In this document: positions 33,366-41,401 of the stretch, one piece after another
Numbering within the stretch: position 1 is the first letter of the stretch
Layout: each line of letters starts with the position of its first letter
Assembly (NCBI GenBank): GCA_903830915.1
Contig: CAIKVR010000315.1
Span: 1-49,400, forward strand
Direction of reading: 5' to 3'
DNA: 49,400 bases
Origin: an uncultured Bacteroidales bacterium
GTDB lineage: Bacteria; Bacteroidota; Bacteroidia; Bacteroidales; Paludibacteraceae
Position numbers and translations under genes: made by a program
Notes under the pieces: generated by a model
What the model saw: only the letters and a program-made list of their open reading frames with translations
Database searches by the model: none
What the model was told of the DNA's origin: nothing

Positions 33366-33384
33366 TGCTATTACATTGATAGCA
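33366..33384. promoter_or_regulatory. predicted Rrf2 operator upstream of its own promoter
   Basis: TGCTATT-ACATT-GATAGCA, 7-base arms with one mismatch, covering the position expected for the -33 element of the Rrf2 promoter. This suggests repression of the regulator's own gene. Confidence 0.6.
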
Positions 33385-33821
33385 TATTTTTCTAATTTAT
33401 TTTTATTCTAAATAATAAATGTGCTGCATTTACTTCAATTCATTACTTAAATATCAGCAAAACAGGTATATATAGTATTAATTGTTGGGTTGATGAATTA
33501 GCTTTATGTAAAATATTATTTTTATTTATCTGCATTATGAGTAAATTGTATATATTATCTCTATTTTTAATGTTAATATAATTATGAATTATCATTTATT
33601 TCGAGCTTTATCTTATGAAATAAGCACATTTTATGGTTTTTAAATTTTGTTTTTAAGAATAACAATTCAATTTTTGTACTATAATTTCAATCGGATGCAT
33701 GTATTACCTGATGTAACTATTATCAAATTTCATTCAACCTTTGAATTGAATAATGTAAACTTTATTTGTAAAAGAAATTAAATTTCACACAGAAAAGAAA
33801 CTTCAGGTATGAAACGAACAA
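33385..33821. other. AT-rich spacer without a gene
   Basis: Between the divergent Rrf2 and polyprenyl synthetase genes. No ORF, hairpin or repeat stands out; very high A+T makes chance promoter-like words common. Confidence 0.6.
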
Positions 33822-33840
33822 CAAAATTGTTTACTTTTGT
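33822..33840 (+). promoter_or_regulatory. promoter block shared with the second polyprenyl synthetase gene
   Basis: The 19-base block CAAAATTGTTTACTTTTGT contains the -7 element TACTTTTG (33832-33839) and is identical to 37853-37871. It lies 29 bases before the ATG at 33868. Confidence 0.65.
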
Positions 33841-33867
33841 TTCAACAATCAATATTTTGTATTAAGA

Positions 33868-34842
33868 ATGGGCGTTATTGACGAAATTAAAAGACCGATA
33901 CTAACTGATTTACAATTGTTTGCTGCTACATTTTCGGAGGCATTGAACACAGATAATCAGTTGTTGTTGAGTGTGAATGAATATACCCATCAAAAAAGTG
34001 GAAAGCAATTACGTCCGATACTAACTATTCTGTCAGCAAAAATTTGTGGTGAGGTTAATAAAAATACAATTTTAGGAGCTCAATCACTGGAACTTTTACA
34101 TACCGCGAGTTTAATTCACGATGATGTTATTGACGATACGCTTGAACGACGTGGAAACCCATCGGTAAATGCTCAGTGGACGAATAAAATTGCTGTTTTT
34201 TCAGGAGATTATTTGTTTTCAAAATCGTTGAGTTGCGCTACACAAACAAATAATATAGCTATTATGAAGGTTGTTTCAACAATTGGTCATCAACTAACTG
34301 ATGGTGAATTATTACAATTGGTGAATTCAAAACTATCCAAAACTTCAGAAGAAAATTATTATACTATTATTAAAAAGAAAACGGCTCAATTATTTTCATC
34401 GTGTACCGAGGTTGGAGGTTTATCCACAAATGCTACAGAAATTCAACTTGAATCACTTCGCAGGTATGGTGAATATTTGGGAATGAGCTTTCAAATTAAG
34501 GATGATATTTTTGATTATTATGATAGTATTCAGATTGGGAAACCTACTGGAAATGACTTACGAGATGGAAAAGTAACGTTACCTCTGATACATGCATTGC
34601 AACATTCTTCAACTTCTGAGAAAAAGAAAATTACCTCACTCATTGATAATAAAGATTTTTCGACTGATAATATACTGACAATAATGCAATTCGCTCGCAA
34701 AAATGGAGGAATAGATTATTCTATAAAAGTAATGGAAGCTTTTAAAGATAAAGCCATTGAAGAGCTTAGACACTTTCCGGATAGTGATGCTAAGAAATCG
34801 CTTGTACTTTGCGCTGAATATGCGGCTTCTCGCGAAATTTAA
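33868..34842 (+). CDS. polyprenyl (trans-isoprenyl) diphosphate synthase, paralog 1
   Basis: 324 residues. First aspartate-rich motif in LIHDDVIDD, second in FQIKDDIFDY, and the loop GKPTGNDLRDGKVTLP that binds the allylic diphosphate in this family. It adds isopentenyl units to an allylic primer, making chains for quinones or undecaprenyl carriers. Close paralog of the gene at 37898, with polA on the opposite strand between them. All catalytic motifs are intact, so this copy is the likely main enzyme. Confidence 0.88.
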   Translation: MGVIDEIKRPILTDLQLFAATFSEALNTDNQLLLSVNEYTHQKSGKQLRPILTILSAKICGEVNKNTILGAQSLELLHTASLIHDDVIDDTLERRGNPSVNAQWTNKIAVFSGDYLFSKSLSCATQTNNIAIMKVVSTIGHQLTDGELLQLVNSKLSKTSEENYYTIIKKKTAQLFSSCTEVGGLSTNATEIQLESLRRYGEYLGMSFQIKDDIFDYYDSIQIGKPTGNDLRDGKVTLPLIHALQHSSTSEKKKITSLIDNKDFSTDNILTIMQFARKNGGIDYSIKVMEAFKDKAIEELRHFPDSDAKKSLVLCAEYAASREI

Positions 34843-34865
34843 ATTTGTAAGGTTTTTATTATCGA

Positions 34866-37721
34866 TTAATGTGCCTCAAGCCAGTTTGCTCCTATACCAC
34901 AATCGGCAATAAGTGGTACATCGAGTTGAATGGCGTTTTGCATTTCTTCCACCACCACTTTTTTAGCTTGTTCAATTTCTGAAACCGGAACCGTAAAATT
35001 CAATTCGTCATGTACCTGCATGGTCATTTTGGTTTGCAGGTTTTCTTTCTCCAGTCGGCTTTGAATATGTACCATTGCAATTTTGATAATATCGGCAGCT
35101 GAACCCTGAATAGGTGCATTGATGGCATTTCGCTCGGCATATCCTCGTACAATACTGTTTTGAGAGTTGATGTCTGCCAAAAAGCGTTTCCGACCGAATA
35201 TAGTTTCCACATATCCCATTTCTTTTGCTTTCTGAATCGCGTTGTCCATGTATTTTTTTACATCCGGATAAGTGGCGAAGTATCCATCAATCAACTCTTT
35301 GGCTTCACCACGGGGTATATTTAGTCGCTCTGCCAATCCAAAGGTGGAAATACCGTAAATAATACCAAAGTTGGCTGTTTTGGCTTTCCGGCGCATGTCG
35401 GAGTTGACTTCTTCCAACGGGATTTTATAAATTTTGGCAGCAGTGGCGGTATGAATATCGTGACCACTATTGAAGGCGTCCAGCATATTTTTATCACCAC
35501 TCAGGTGAGCCATTATGCGGAGTTCAATTTGTGAATAGTCAGCACTCAGGAACACGCAACCATCGTCGGGTATAAAAGCTTTACGAATTTCTTTACCCTG
35601 AGCATCGCGAATAGGGATATTTTGGAGATTTGGATTGGTAGAACTTAGTCGACCGGTAGCTGCAACGGTTTGATTATAAGATGTATGCACTTTGCCGGTT
35701 ACAGTACTTATCAGCAGTGGAAGGGCATCAATATAGGTACTTAGAAGCTTTTTTAATCCACGATAATCAAGGATTTTGCCGATAATTGGATGCTTTGAGC
35801 GAATTTTTTCCAACACATCTTCGGCTGTAGAATACTGTCCGGTTTTAGTTTTCTTGGCTTTATCATCCAGTTTCAGTCGGTCAAATAATATCTCACCAAC
35901 CTGTGCCGGTGAAGAAACATTGAATTCATAACCGGCTATGCTGTGGATTTCTTTTTCAAGGGCAATCATTTCTTCCGTTAAAATTTCAGAACTTTGTCGT
36001 AATGCTTCGCTATCAATGCGAACTCCTGTTCGCTCCATGATAGCTAAGACTTTGAGCAATGGCATTTCAATTTCGTAGAAAAGATTTTCTAACGCATTTT
36101 CCTTCAGTTCCTTTTCCAATATATGTTTAAGTCGGAAAGTAATATCTGCATCTTCGGCAGCATAATTGCATAGTAAATCTAAGTCCACAAAACGGATATC
36201 AATTTGATTTTTGCCTTTTGCGCCAACTAAGTCTTCGTAATGAATGGTGCGGTATCGAAGGTAAATCTCTGCCAGATAATCCATTCCGTGGCGTAATTCG
36301 GGCTGTACCAGGTAATGTGCAATCATGGTATCAAAGAATTTTCCTTTCAGATGTATACCGTATTGTGCCAGCATTAGCAAATCAAACTTGATATTCTGAC
36401 CTATTTTTTCGATATGTTCGCTCTCGAAAATTACTTTGAATTCGCGCAAAACTTCGCTGGCTTCAGTCTTGTCGGTTGGTAACGATACATAATATGCTTC
36501 ACCTTCTTTGAAACTAAATGACAGACCAACCAAATCTGATGTAAACATATCGAGCCCTGTGGTTTCGGTATCAAAGCAGAATGACTTTTGCATAAAAAGT
36601 TTTGAAACCAGATCGGCACGTTTTATTTTGGTGTCAATTAGTGTATAGTTGTGTGGTGTTTCATTTATGGTTCGCAATCCTGTGAAATTCTCATCCACTT
36701 GTAATAGTACTTGTGCAACAGCCTTCTGAGCTTTGGGTGCTTCTTCTTTTTCTGAAGACCCGGGTTCATCGAACAGCGACATTTGACCTGCCGGAGATTT
36801 TGGTTTGGCAAAAGTTATCGTATTTTGTGGCTGGTCGGGTGGGAGAGAAGAGAACGGATTTGTTCCCAGTTTTGCCGACATGGTACGGAACTCCAGTTCG
36901 TCGAATAAGGCTTTCAACTCAGGTTCGTTGCGCGGCTCGAGTTCCAGACTTTTCTCGTCGAAATCTACCGGTACATCAATTTTTATCGTTGCCAAAAAAC
37001 GTGAAAAGATGATTTGTTCTTTGTTTTCTTCAATTTTTGTTTTCAGAGCACCTTTCAACTCAGCAGTTCGTTCAAGCAGTGTATCGATGCTCCCGAATTC
37101 TTTCAGCAACTTTACGGCTGTTTTTTCGCCTACGCCGGGACAGCCCGGAATATTATCCGATGCATCGCCCATAAGTCCCAACAAATCAATGACCTGATCG
37201 TGACTGTCGAGTTCATATTTGTTTTTCACTTCGTCAGGTCCCATCACTTCAAAACCGCCTGTATGTTTGGGGCGATACATGAAAATGTGGTCGGAAACCA
37301 ATTGACCATAATCTTTATCGGGGGTAAGCATAAATACTTCAAAACCTGCTTGTTCAGCCTTTTTAGCCATCGTTCCAATTACATCATCCGCTTCGTAGCC
37401 CGGCACTTCAAGCACGGGAATGTTGTAGGCTTTAATCAGGTTTTTGATTATCGGAACGGCCAGCCTTATGTCTTCGGGAGTTGCTTCACGCTGCGCTTTG
37501 TATAATTCATAAGCCTCGTGGCGAAAGGTTTTTCCTTTAGGATCAAATGCTACAGCAATATGAGTAGGTTTTTCGCGTTTCAACACATCTTCCAATGTGT
37601 TTACAAAACCAAAAATGGCGGAAGTGTTTAATCCCTTGGAGTTTATACGTGGGTTGCGGATAAAAGCATAATATGCACGATAGATGATTGCATAAGCATC
37701 TATTAAAAACAGTTTCTTCAT
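34866..37721 (-). CDS. polA: DNA polymerase I
   Basis: 951 residues, full length. 5'-3' exonuclease/flap domain (1-290: LFLIDAYAIIYRAYYAF, PGYEADDVIG, GDASDNIPGCPGVGEKTA). 3'-5' proofreading domain (about 355-545) with intact FDTETTG, NIKFD and YAAEDAD motifs, so proofreading should work, unlike in some Pol I proteins. Polymerase domain (about 560-951) with FLSADYSQIELR, FGIIYGIS and QVHDELNF. It fills gaps and removes RNA primers. Convergent with the first polyprenyl synthetase gene, 23 bases apart. Confidence 0.96.
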   Translation of the reverse strand: MKKLFLIDAYAIIYRAYYAFIRNPRINSKGLNTSAIFGFVNTLEDVLKREKPTHIAVAFDPKGKTFRHEAYELYKAQREATPEDIRLAVPIIKNLIKAYNIPVLEVPGYEADDVIGTMAKKAEQAGFEVFMLTPDKDYGQLVSDHIFMYRPKHTGGFEVMGPDEVKNKYELDSHDQVIDLLGLMGDASDNIPGCPGVGEKTAVKLLKEFGSIDTLLERTAELKGALKTKIEENKEQIIFSRFLATIKIDVPVDFDEKSLELEPRNEPELKALFDELEFRTMSAKLGTNPFSSLPPDQPQNTITFAKPKSPAGQMSLFDEPGSSEKEEAPKAQKAVAQVLLQVDENFTGLRTINETPHNYTLIDTKIKRADLVSKLFMQKSFCFDTETTGLDMFTSDLVGLSFSFKEGEAYYVSLPTDKTEASEVLREFKVIFESEHIEKIGQNIKFDLLMLAQYGIHLKGKFFDTMIAHYLVQPELRHGMDYLAEIYLRYRTIHYEDLVGAKGKNQIDIRFVDLDLLCNYAAEDADITFRLKHILEKELKENALENLFYEIEMPLLKVLAIMERTGVRIDSEALRQSSEILTEEMIALEKEIHSIAGYEFNVSSPAQVGEILFDRLKLDDKAKKTKTGQYSTAEDVLEKIRSKHPIIGKILDYRGLKKLLSTYIDALPLLISTVTGKVHTSYNQTVAATGRLSSTNPNLQNIPIRDAQGKEIRKAFIPDDGCVFLSADYSQIELRIMAHLSGDKNMLDAFNSGHDIHTATAAKIYKIPLEEVNSDMRRKAKTANFGIIYGISTFGLAERLNIPRGEAKELIDGYFATYPDVKKYMDNAIQKAKEMGYVETIFGRKRFLADINSQNSIVRGYAERNAINAPIQGSAADIIKIAMVHIQSRLEKENLQTKMTMQVHDELNFTVPVSEIEQAKKVVVEEMQNAIQLDVPLIADCGIGANWLEAH

Positions 37722-37852
37722 TGAAAAAAAATGAAAAGTTAATAAAAATTAAGAAACAACATAATAGAAAAACACTCGGTAAAGAAAATTGTTTCGATGG
37801 TAAAAGTAATTAAAAATATTACAGAAAAAAATTTCATTTGGCAGATAAATAC

Positions 37853-37871
37853 CAAAATTGTTTACTTTTGT
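37853..37871 (+). promoter_or_regulatory. promoter block of the second polyprenyl synthetase gene
   Basis: CAAAATTGTTTACTTTTGT, identical to 33822-33840, with -7 element TACTTTTG at 37863-37870, 28 bases before the ATG at 37898. Confidence 0.65.
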
Positions 37872-37897
37872 AGCTACCTATAATTAGATATGGAAAA

Positions 37898-38842
37898 ATG
37901 AGTACCATTGATAAAGTCAGAAATTCAATTGATGAAGAAATGCAACTGTTTGGAAAAACCTTTGCTGAATCATTATACACCGAAAACCCGTTGTTGCTGA
38001 GTGTCAATGATTATGTGCTTCAGAAAAGCGGAAAACAATTCAGACCAATGGTTACTATATTGTCTGCGAAATTAAGTGGAATAGTAAATCAGTCAACTAT
38101 TGATGCTGCACTTTCGCTCGAATTTTTACATTCAGCCAGTTTAATTCATGATGACGTAGTTGATGATGTACATGAACATCGTGGAAAACCATCGGTCAAT
38201 GCACGCTGGACTAATAAGATAGCTATTCTTTCGGGTGATTATATTTTGTCGAAATCGCTGGTTAGTGCAAATCGTACAGATAGTCTTCCAATTCTGAAAG
38301 CTATTGCTCAAATAGGTATGCAATTATCAGATGGTGAGCTTCTTAAACTTGAAAATACCCGGTTTTCCGAGAATTCAGAATCAAATTACTTCAACATTAT
38401 CCGCAAGAAGACAGCATTCCTTTTTGCAACCTGTGCCGAAGTGGGTGGTTTGTCGGTTGGTGCTGATGAAGAAACGCTTCAGCATTTGCGAAACTTTGGT
38501 GAATACTTAGGAATATGTTTCCAGTTAAAAGATGATATTATTGATTATCGGGCTGATATAAGTGAGGGTAAAGTTACACTTCCACTTATTTATGCTGTAA
38601 TGAATTCGACCGGTGCTGCGAAAGATTTAGTGCTTAATTGGCTGATTACCAAAGATTATACTTCCGATAATATAGAAAAAATAACTCAGTTTGCCATTCA
38701 GAATGGTGGTGTGGATTATGCTCTTGCCCAAATGGAAGCATTTAAAAACAAAGCCATTGAAGAACTCAAGGGTTTTGCTGACAGCGACATCAAACAATCG
38801 CTGATAATGTGTGCGGAATATGCGGCAAACAGGGAATATTAA
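37898..38842 (+). CDS. polyprenyl diphosphate synthase, paralog 2, with a loop deletion
   Basis: 314 residues, strongly similar to the gene at 33868 along its length. LIHDDVVDD and FQLKDDIIDY keep both aspartate motifs. Where paralog 1 has sixteen residues between DY and GKVTLP (including GKPTGNDLR), this one has only six, so the conserved GKP-x-G-x-DL loop is missing. That loop helps bind diphosphate, so activity or product length may differ; heteromeric use with paralog 1 is possible. It shares an identical promoter block with paralog 1. Confidence 0.85.
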   Translation: MSTIDKVRNSIDEEMQLFGKTFAESLYTENPLLLSVNDYVLQKSGKQFRPMVTILSAKLSGIVNQSTIDAALSLEFLHSASLIHDDVVDDVHEHRGKPSVNARWTNKIAILSGDYILSKSLVSANRTDSLPILKAIAQIGMQLSDGELLKLENTRFSENSESNYFNIIRKKTAFLFATCAEVGGLSVGADEETLQHLRNFGEYLGICFQLKDDIIDYRADISEGKVTLPLIYAVMNSTGAAKDLVLNWLITKDYTSDNIEKITQFAIQNGGVDYALAQMEAFKNKAIEELKGFADSDIKQSLIMCAEYAANREY

Positions 38843-38844
38843 TT

Positions 38845-38866
38845 GCCCCCAACCCCTAAAGGGGAG
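38845..38866. repeat. remnant of the G/C-rich repeat family
   Basis: TGCCCCCAACCCCTAAAGGGGA, with the hairpin CCCC-TAAA-GGGG, just after the stop of the second polyprenyl synthetase. It resembles the arms of the 14305 element but is shorter. Confidence 0.6.
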
Positions 38867-39013
38867 TAAAAAAGTCCACTTTAGAGGAACAATAGGGTAT
38901 TTTAGAAATACGAAAGATTTTTATCTTCAGTTTTTAGTTAGGCAATTTTAAATTAATTTATTATGAGCCTTTAAATAATCCATCTATCTTTGAAAGTTCA
39001 TTTCGTAACACAG

Positions 39014-39046
39014 AAAAAGCCCTGCAAACAGACAAGCAGGACTTTT
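39014..39046 (-). terminator. terminator for the DUF6261-like gene
   Basis: On the minus strand AAAAGTCCTGC (39046-39036) pairs with GCAGGGCTTTT (39025-39015) with one G-U, followed by a further T. It lies 25 bases after the stop at 39071. Confidence 0.8.
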
Positions 39047-39070
39047 AATTGAAGTAAGAATGTTCTCAGA

Positions 39071-39865
39071 TTAAGCAACCGCGTCAGATGTAGGAGTCGG
39101 AACGGTTGCTTTTTTTGTGGCTTCTTCTTTTTTGGCTGCCAACGCTTTTTTCTGAATGGTTATACGAGTTCTGAGACTAGTTGTATAGACCGACATGAAT
39201 TTATTCAGTTTGTTAATCAAAGCACTGTAATCCAAATCTGCATGATCCAATTGACCTAATTCAATGGCATGGAAAAAATTCTTCAATGTAGCTATGGCTC
39301 GTAAAGTAAGTTCCCTTTTATCAATCAAAATATTTTTTGATAAAAGTTCAATCTTTTCGTTTTGAGTTTCCTCAATTTTAGATTGCACAGTACGTAGTTC
39401 GTCCACAAATAGTTTCAGTCCTAACGATTCAAGCGCTTGTTTTACCGCATCGTTATCGTCAAAATTCTTTCCGAGTTGACGAATCAGTTCCCGCTTTAGT
39501 TCTGTATCCGAATCCTGAATTGAACTCATGTAACGTTCCAGAAATGGAGTTACCAGTTTCAGCATTTCAGCTTGTGAAGCCACTCCTGCTTTGTTCAAAC
39601 TTTTCATCAGTCGTAAAACTGTATCAATCATAATTCCACGGGTCGATCGTAATTCAGCCAGCATGTCTGTTTTTGGCTGCTTGCGGTAGGTTACTTCTAA
39701 CTCATTCAACTCCGTTTTTATTGCCAACAATCTGTTGTAGGTTCCTTCGATAAATAAATCTGCAACATTGTACTTTGCTGCAATAGTTACTGTATCGTTC
39801 ACAAATCCCGGAAAATCAAGATACCGCATCCGGGAGTACGGCACCGTCAAAAAAACTTCATTCAT
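39071..39865 (-). CDS. DUF6261-like protein of unknown function
   Basis: 264 residues from the ATG at 39865; the open frame extends to a TTG at 39913 but with no clear reason to start there. Mostly helical, with heptad-like stretches (QSKIEETQNEKIELLSKNI) and a lysine/alanine-rich tail (KKALAAKKEEATKK). No signal peptide. Its layout resembles the DUF6261 proteins of Bacteroidetes, but I hold that loosely. A CAAATATA (minus-strand TATATTTG) at 40032-40039 could be its promoter, giving a long leader. Confidence 0.6.
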   Translation of the reverse strand: MNEVFLTVPYSRMRYLDFPGFVNDTVTIAAKYNVADLFIEGTYNRLLAIKTELNELEVTYRKQPKTDMLAELRSTRGIMIDTVLRLMKSLNKAGVASQAEMLKLVTPFLERYMSSIQDSDTELKRELIRQLGKNFDDNDAVKQALESLGLKLFVDELRTVQSKIEETQNEKIELLSKNILIDKRELTLRAIATLKNFFHAIELGQLDHADLDYSALINKLNKFMSVYTTSLRTRITIQKKALAAKKEEATKKATVPTPTSDAVA

Positions 39866-40354
39866 TTTGGTAAGTTTTAATAATTTAGAAACACCCAATT
39901 TTGGCTTAATCAAAATTTGAACGGGTAAAACGAAAGTGTCTGTTTTAATTGTTCGTTTTAGCGTCTTATTTTTTCAAAAGTTTAATTGGTCTATGCATAA
40001 GCTCGCTGCGTCTTAATACATAAATTTTCAGCAAATATAATACTAATTTTTTTGAAATATTCTAACTGTTTTTTCAACAATTTTTATTTATTATCAGAAT
40101 TCGTGTTAGAATTGTAACTCATATTATAATAACATGTTATACATATCTGTTACAAATATTTGAACAACTGAGTTGTAAATTATTAACCGAAAACTATTGT
40201 GTTTCAGCAAGTTGAAATATAGGGTTAGTAAACAAACAAGCATACATACATATACACTAAAAAAGTATGTTTTATAAGCTGTATTTTGGACGTTTTTGTT
40301 GGAATTTTTGGATAATATATTTAACTGTACTGTCGAAAACTTTTTATTTTGCAG

Positions 40355-40375
40355 CACAAAAAAAGCGTGAACTAA
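40355..40375. repeat. left arm of a 21-bp perfect inverted repeat
   Basis: CACAAAAAAAGCGTGAACTA plus A; exact reverse complement of 41337-41357, 961 bases away. Similarity fades a few bases inside (CCTTA on both sides after a small indel). It may be the end of a non-autonomous element covering the array and hairpin between the arms; no target duplication or transposase is seen. Confidence 0.75.
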
Positions 40376-40484
40376 GCCTTAATTTTCAGAAAAAAGGAAC
40401 TCATCAAGGGAATTATGGGAAATATTTTGAAACAATGCAGAATGCTATTTAATGAATTTAATCTAACTCCCGAAATAGTTAAAT

Positions 40485-40870
40485 CGAACCGTCAGATTAA
40501 CTTTATAAAAATAGAAATACAAAAACGAACCGTCAGATTAACACAAATGAAAATGGAAACAGCTTTTTTGACGGTCATATTAACTATATTTGGTCTGAAA
40601 ATGGTAATTTTGACGATTGAATGACCCATTTTGAACTTGAAAACTCTAAAAAAACGATCAATTTAACTGTATTTTTTATGGAAACAGTTAATTTGATCGT
40701 CAAATTTACTGTTTTGAAAATCAGTTGTGTTAATCTGACCGTCATTTTTGATGTTCAATTTTTACATTTGCCAAAAATGACCATCAAATTTTATAGTTGG
40801 TTTTAAGAAATACCTTATTTGACCGTCAAATTATAGGTTACAAAAATTATTTTTCTTCATTGTACGATTA
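40485..40870. repeat. diverged 42-bp tandem repeat array with palindromic TTTGAC-C-GTCAAA-type core
   Basis: Nine copies of a core near TTGACCGTCAAATTAAC start at 40489, 40530, 40572, 40614, 40655, 40697, 40739, 40781 and 40823 (first base of the six-base centre); a tenth, weak copy is at 40865. Steps are 41, 42, 42, 41, 42, 42, 42, 42 and 42. The first two copies share an identical 17-mer (CGAACCGTCAGATTAAC). Linker bases also recur: ATGGAAACAG lies at the same offset in units 2 and 5, so the array arose by tandem duplication. Short ORFs run through it, but stops and 41-base units break a continuous frame. No cas gene or CRISPR-type identical repeats are present. Confidence 0.85.
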
Positions 40871-40957
40871 TAAAGATGGTTAATAAAAATCTTTTCCTAT
40901 TTTTGTATGCAAATATCAGGACGATACAAACAAATTAAAACTAGCAAAACTTCAAGA

Positions 40958-41004
40958 GACCTCCCCTAACCCTGGAAATTAATCCCGCTTGCGGGAGGAG
41001 GGGA
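40958..41004. repeat. G/C-rich palindromic repeat (CCTCCCC ... GGAGGAGGGG)
   Basis: Outer arms ACCTCCCCT and GGAGGAGGGG enclose a CCCGC-TT-GCGGG hairpin. A relative of the family at 7580 and 14305, in inverted orientation to 41108-41138. Confidence 0.65.
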
Positions 41005-41107
41005 ATAGCTGGCAATTGAGATATTTGCATTTAGAATTGGGAAATAAAAGAAACAACATATAAAATACAAACATTATTAAATGAGCAAATCCTCTTAAAC
41101 CAGAACT

Positions 41108-41138
41108 CTCCCTCCCTGGAGGGAGTTGGAGGGAGGTC
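41108..41138. repeat. G/C-rich palindromic repeat, inverted partner
   Basis: CTCCCTCCCTGGAGGGAG followed by TTGGAGGGAGGTC. With 40958-41004 it forms an inverted pair about 100 bases apart. Confidence 0.65.
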
Positions 41139-41194
41139 AAAAAACAGATAAAAATTTTCAACATATTAATTAAATAGCATTCTGCTATTGTTCG

Positions 41195-41327
41195 CACCTT
41201 CGAAACCTAGTAAATTTCAAAAAAAAGCGAACACGTAAATAGAGTAATAAGCAAAATGCTCACGCCAAAATGGCGTGGGCTTTTGACTTATCATTTACGT
41301 GTAGGCTTTACTAGGGCCTCGAAGGTG
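41195..41327. other. long nested hairpin, possible structured RNA or MITE
   Basis: Four stem pairs share one centre. 41258-41267 with 41271-41280 (10 bp with one G-U, loop AAA), 41247-41256 with 41281-41291 (one bulge), 41231-41240 with 41293-41302 (10 bp perfect) and 41195-41214 with 41307-41327 (about 18 pairs). Altogether about 133 bases fold back on themselves. It ends 74 bases before mod. It could be a noncoding RNA, a MITE or a recombination site; integron attC core sites (RYYYAAC/GTTRRRY) are not at the ends. Confidence 0.7.
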
Positions 41328-41336
41328 GGTAAGGAT

Positions 41337-41357
41337 TTAGTTCACGCTTTTTTTGTG
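41337..41357. repeat. right arm of the 21-bp perfect inverted repeat
   Basis: TTAGTTCACGCTTTTTTTGT plus G; exact reverse complement of 40355-40375. Lies between the nested hairpin and mod. The T7 run could also terminate a transcript of the hairpin. Confidence 0.75.
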
Positions 41358-41401
41358 GGTAAATTCTTTCCTGAATAATGGTGGAGGCGAAAGCTGAAGC
41401 C

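Noticed and set aside
40124-40357. 77-codon minus-strand ORF
   Set aside because: Very AT-rich, no recognisable features; fits chance in low-GC DNA.
40415-40806. Two short ORFs (40415-40624 and 40621-40806) as genes
   Set aside because: They are read-throughs of the 42-bp array; their repetitive, hydrophobic peptides mirror the DNA repeat, and frame changes with 41-base units.
40485-40870. CRISPR array
   Set aside because: Repeats are degenerate, linkers resemble each other, the unit is a diverged tandem repeat, and no cas genes are near.
41195-41327. Integron attC site
   Set aside because: The long imperfect palindrome has the right size, but the RYYYAAC/GTTRRRY core sites are not at its ends and no integrase is seen.
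40355-41357. Complete insertion sequence
   Set aside because: The 21-bp inverted arms enclose no transposase ORF and no target-site duplication is evident.
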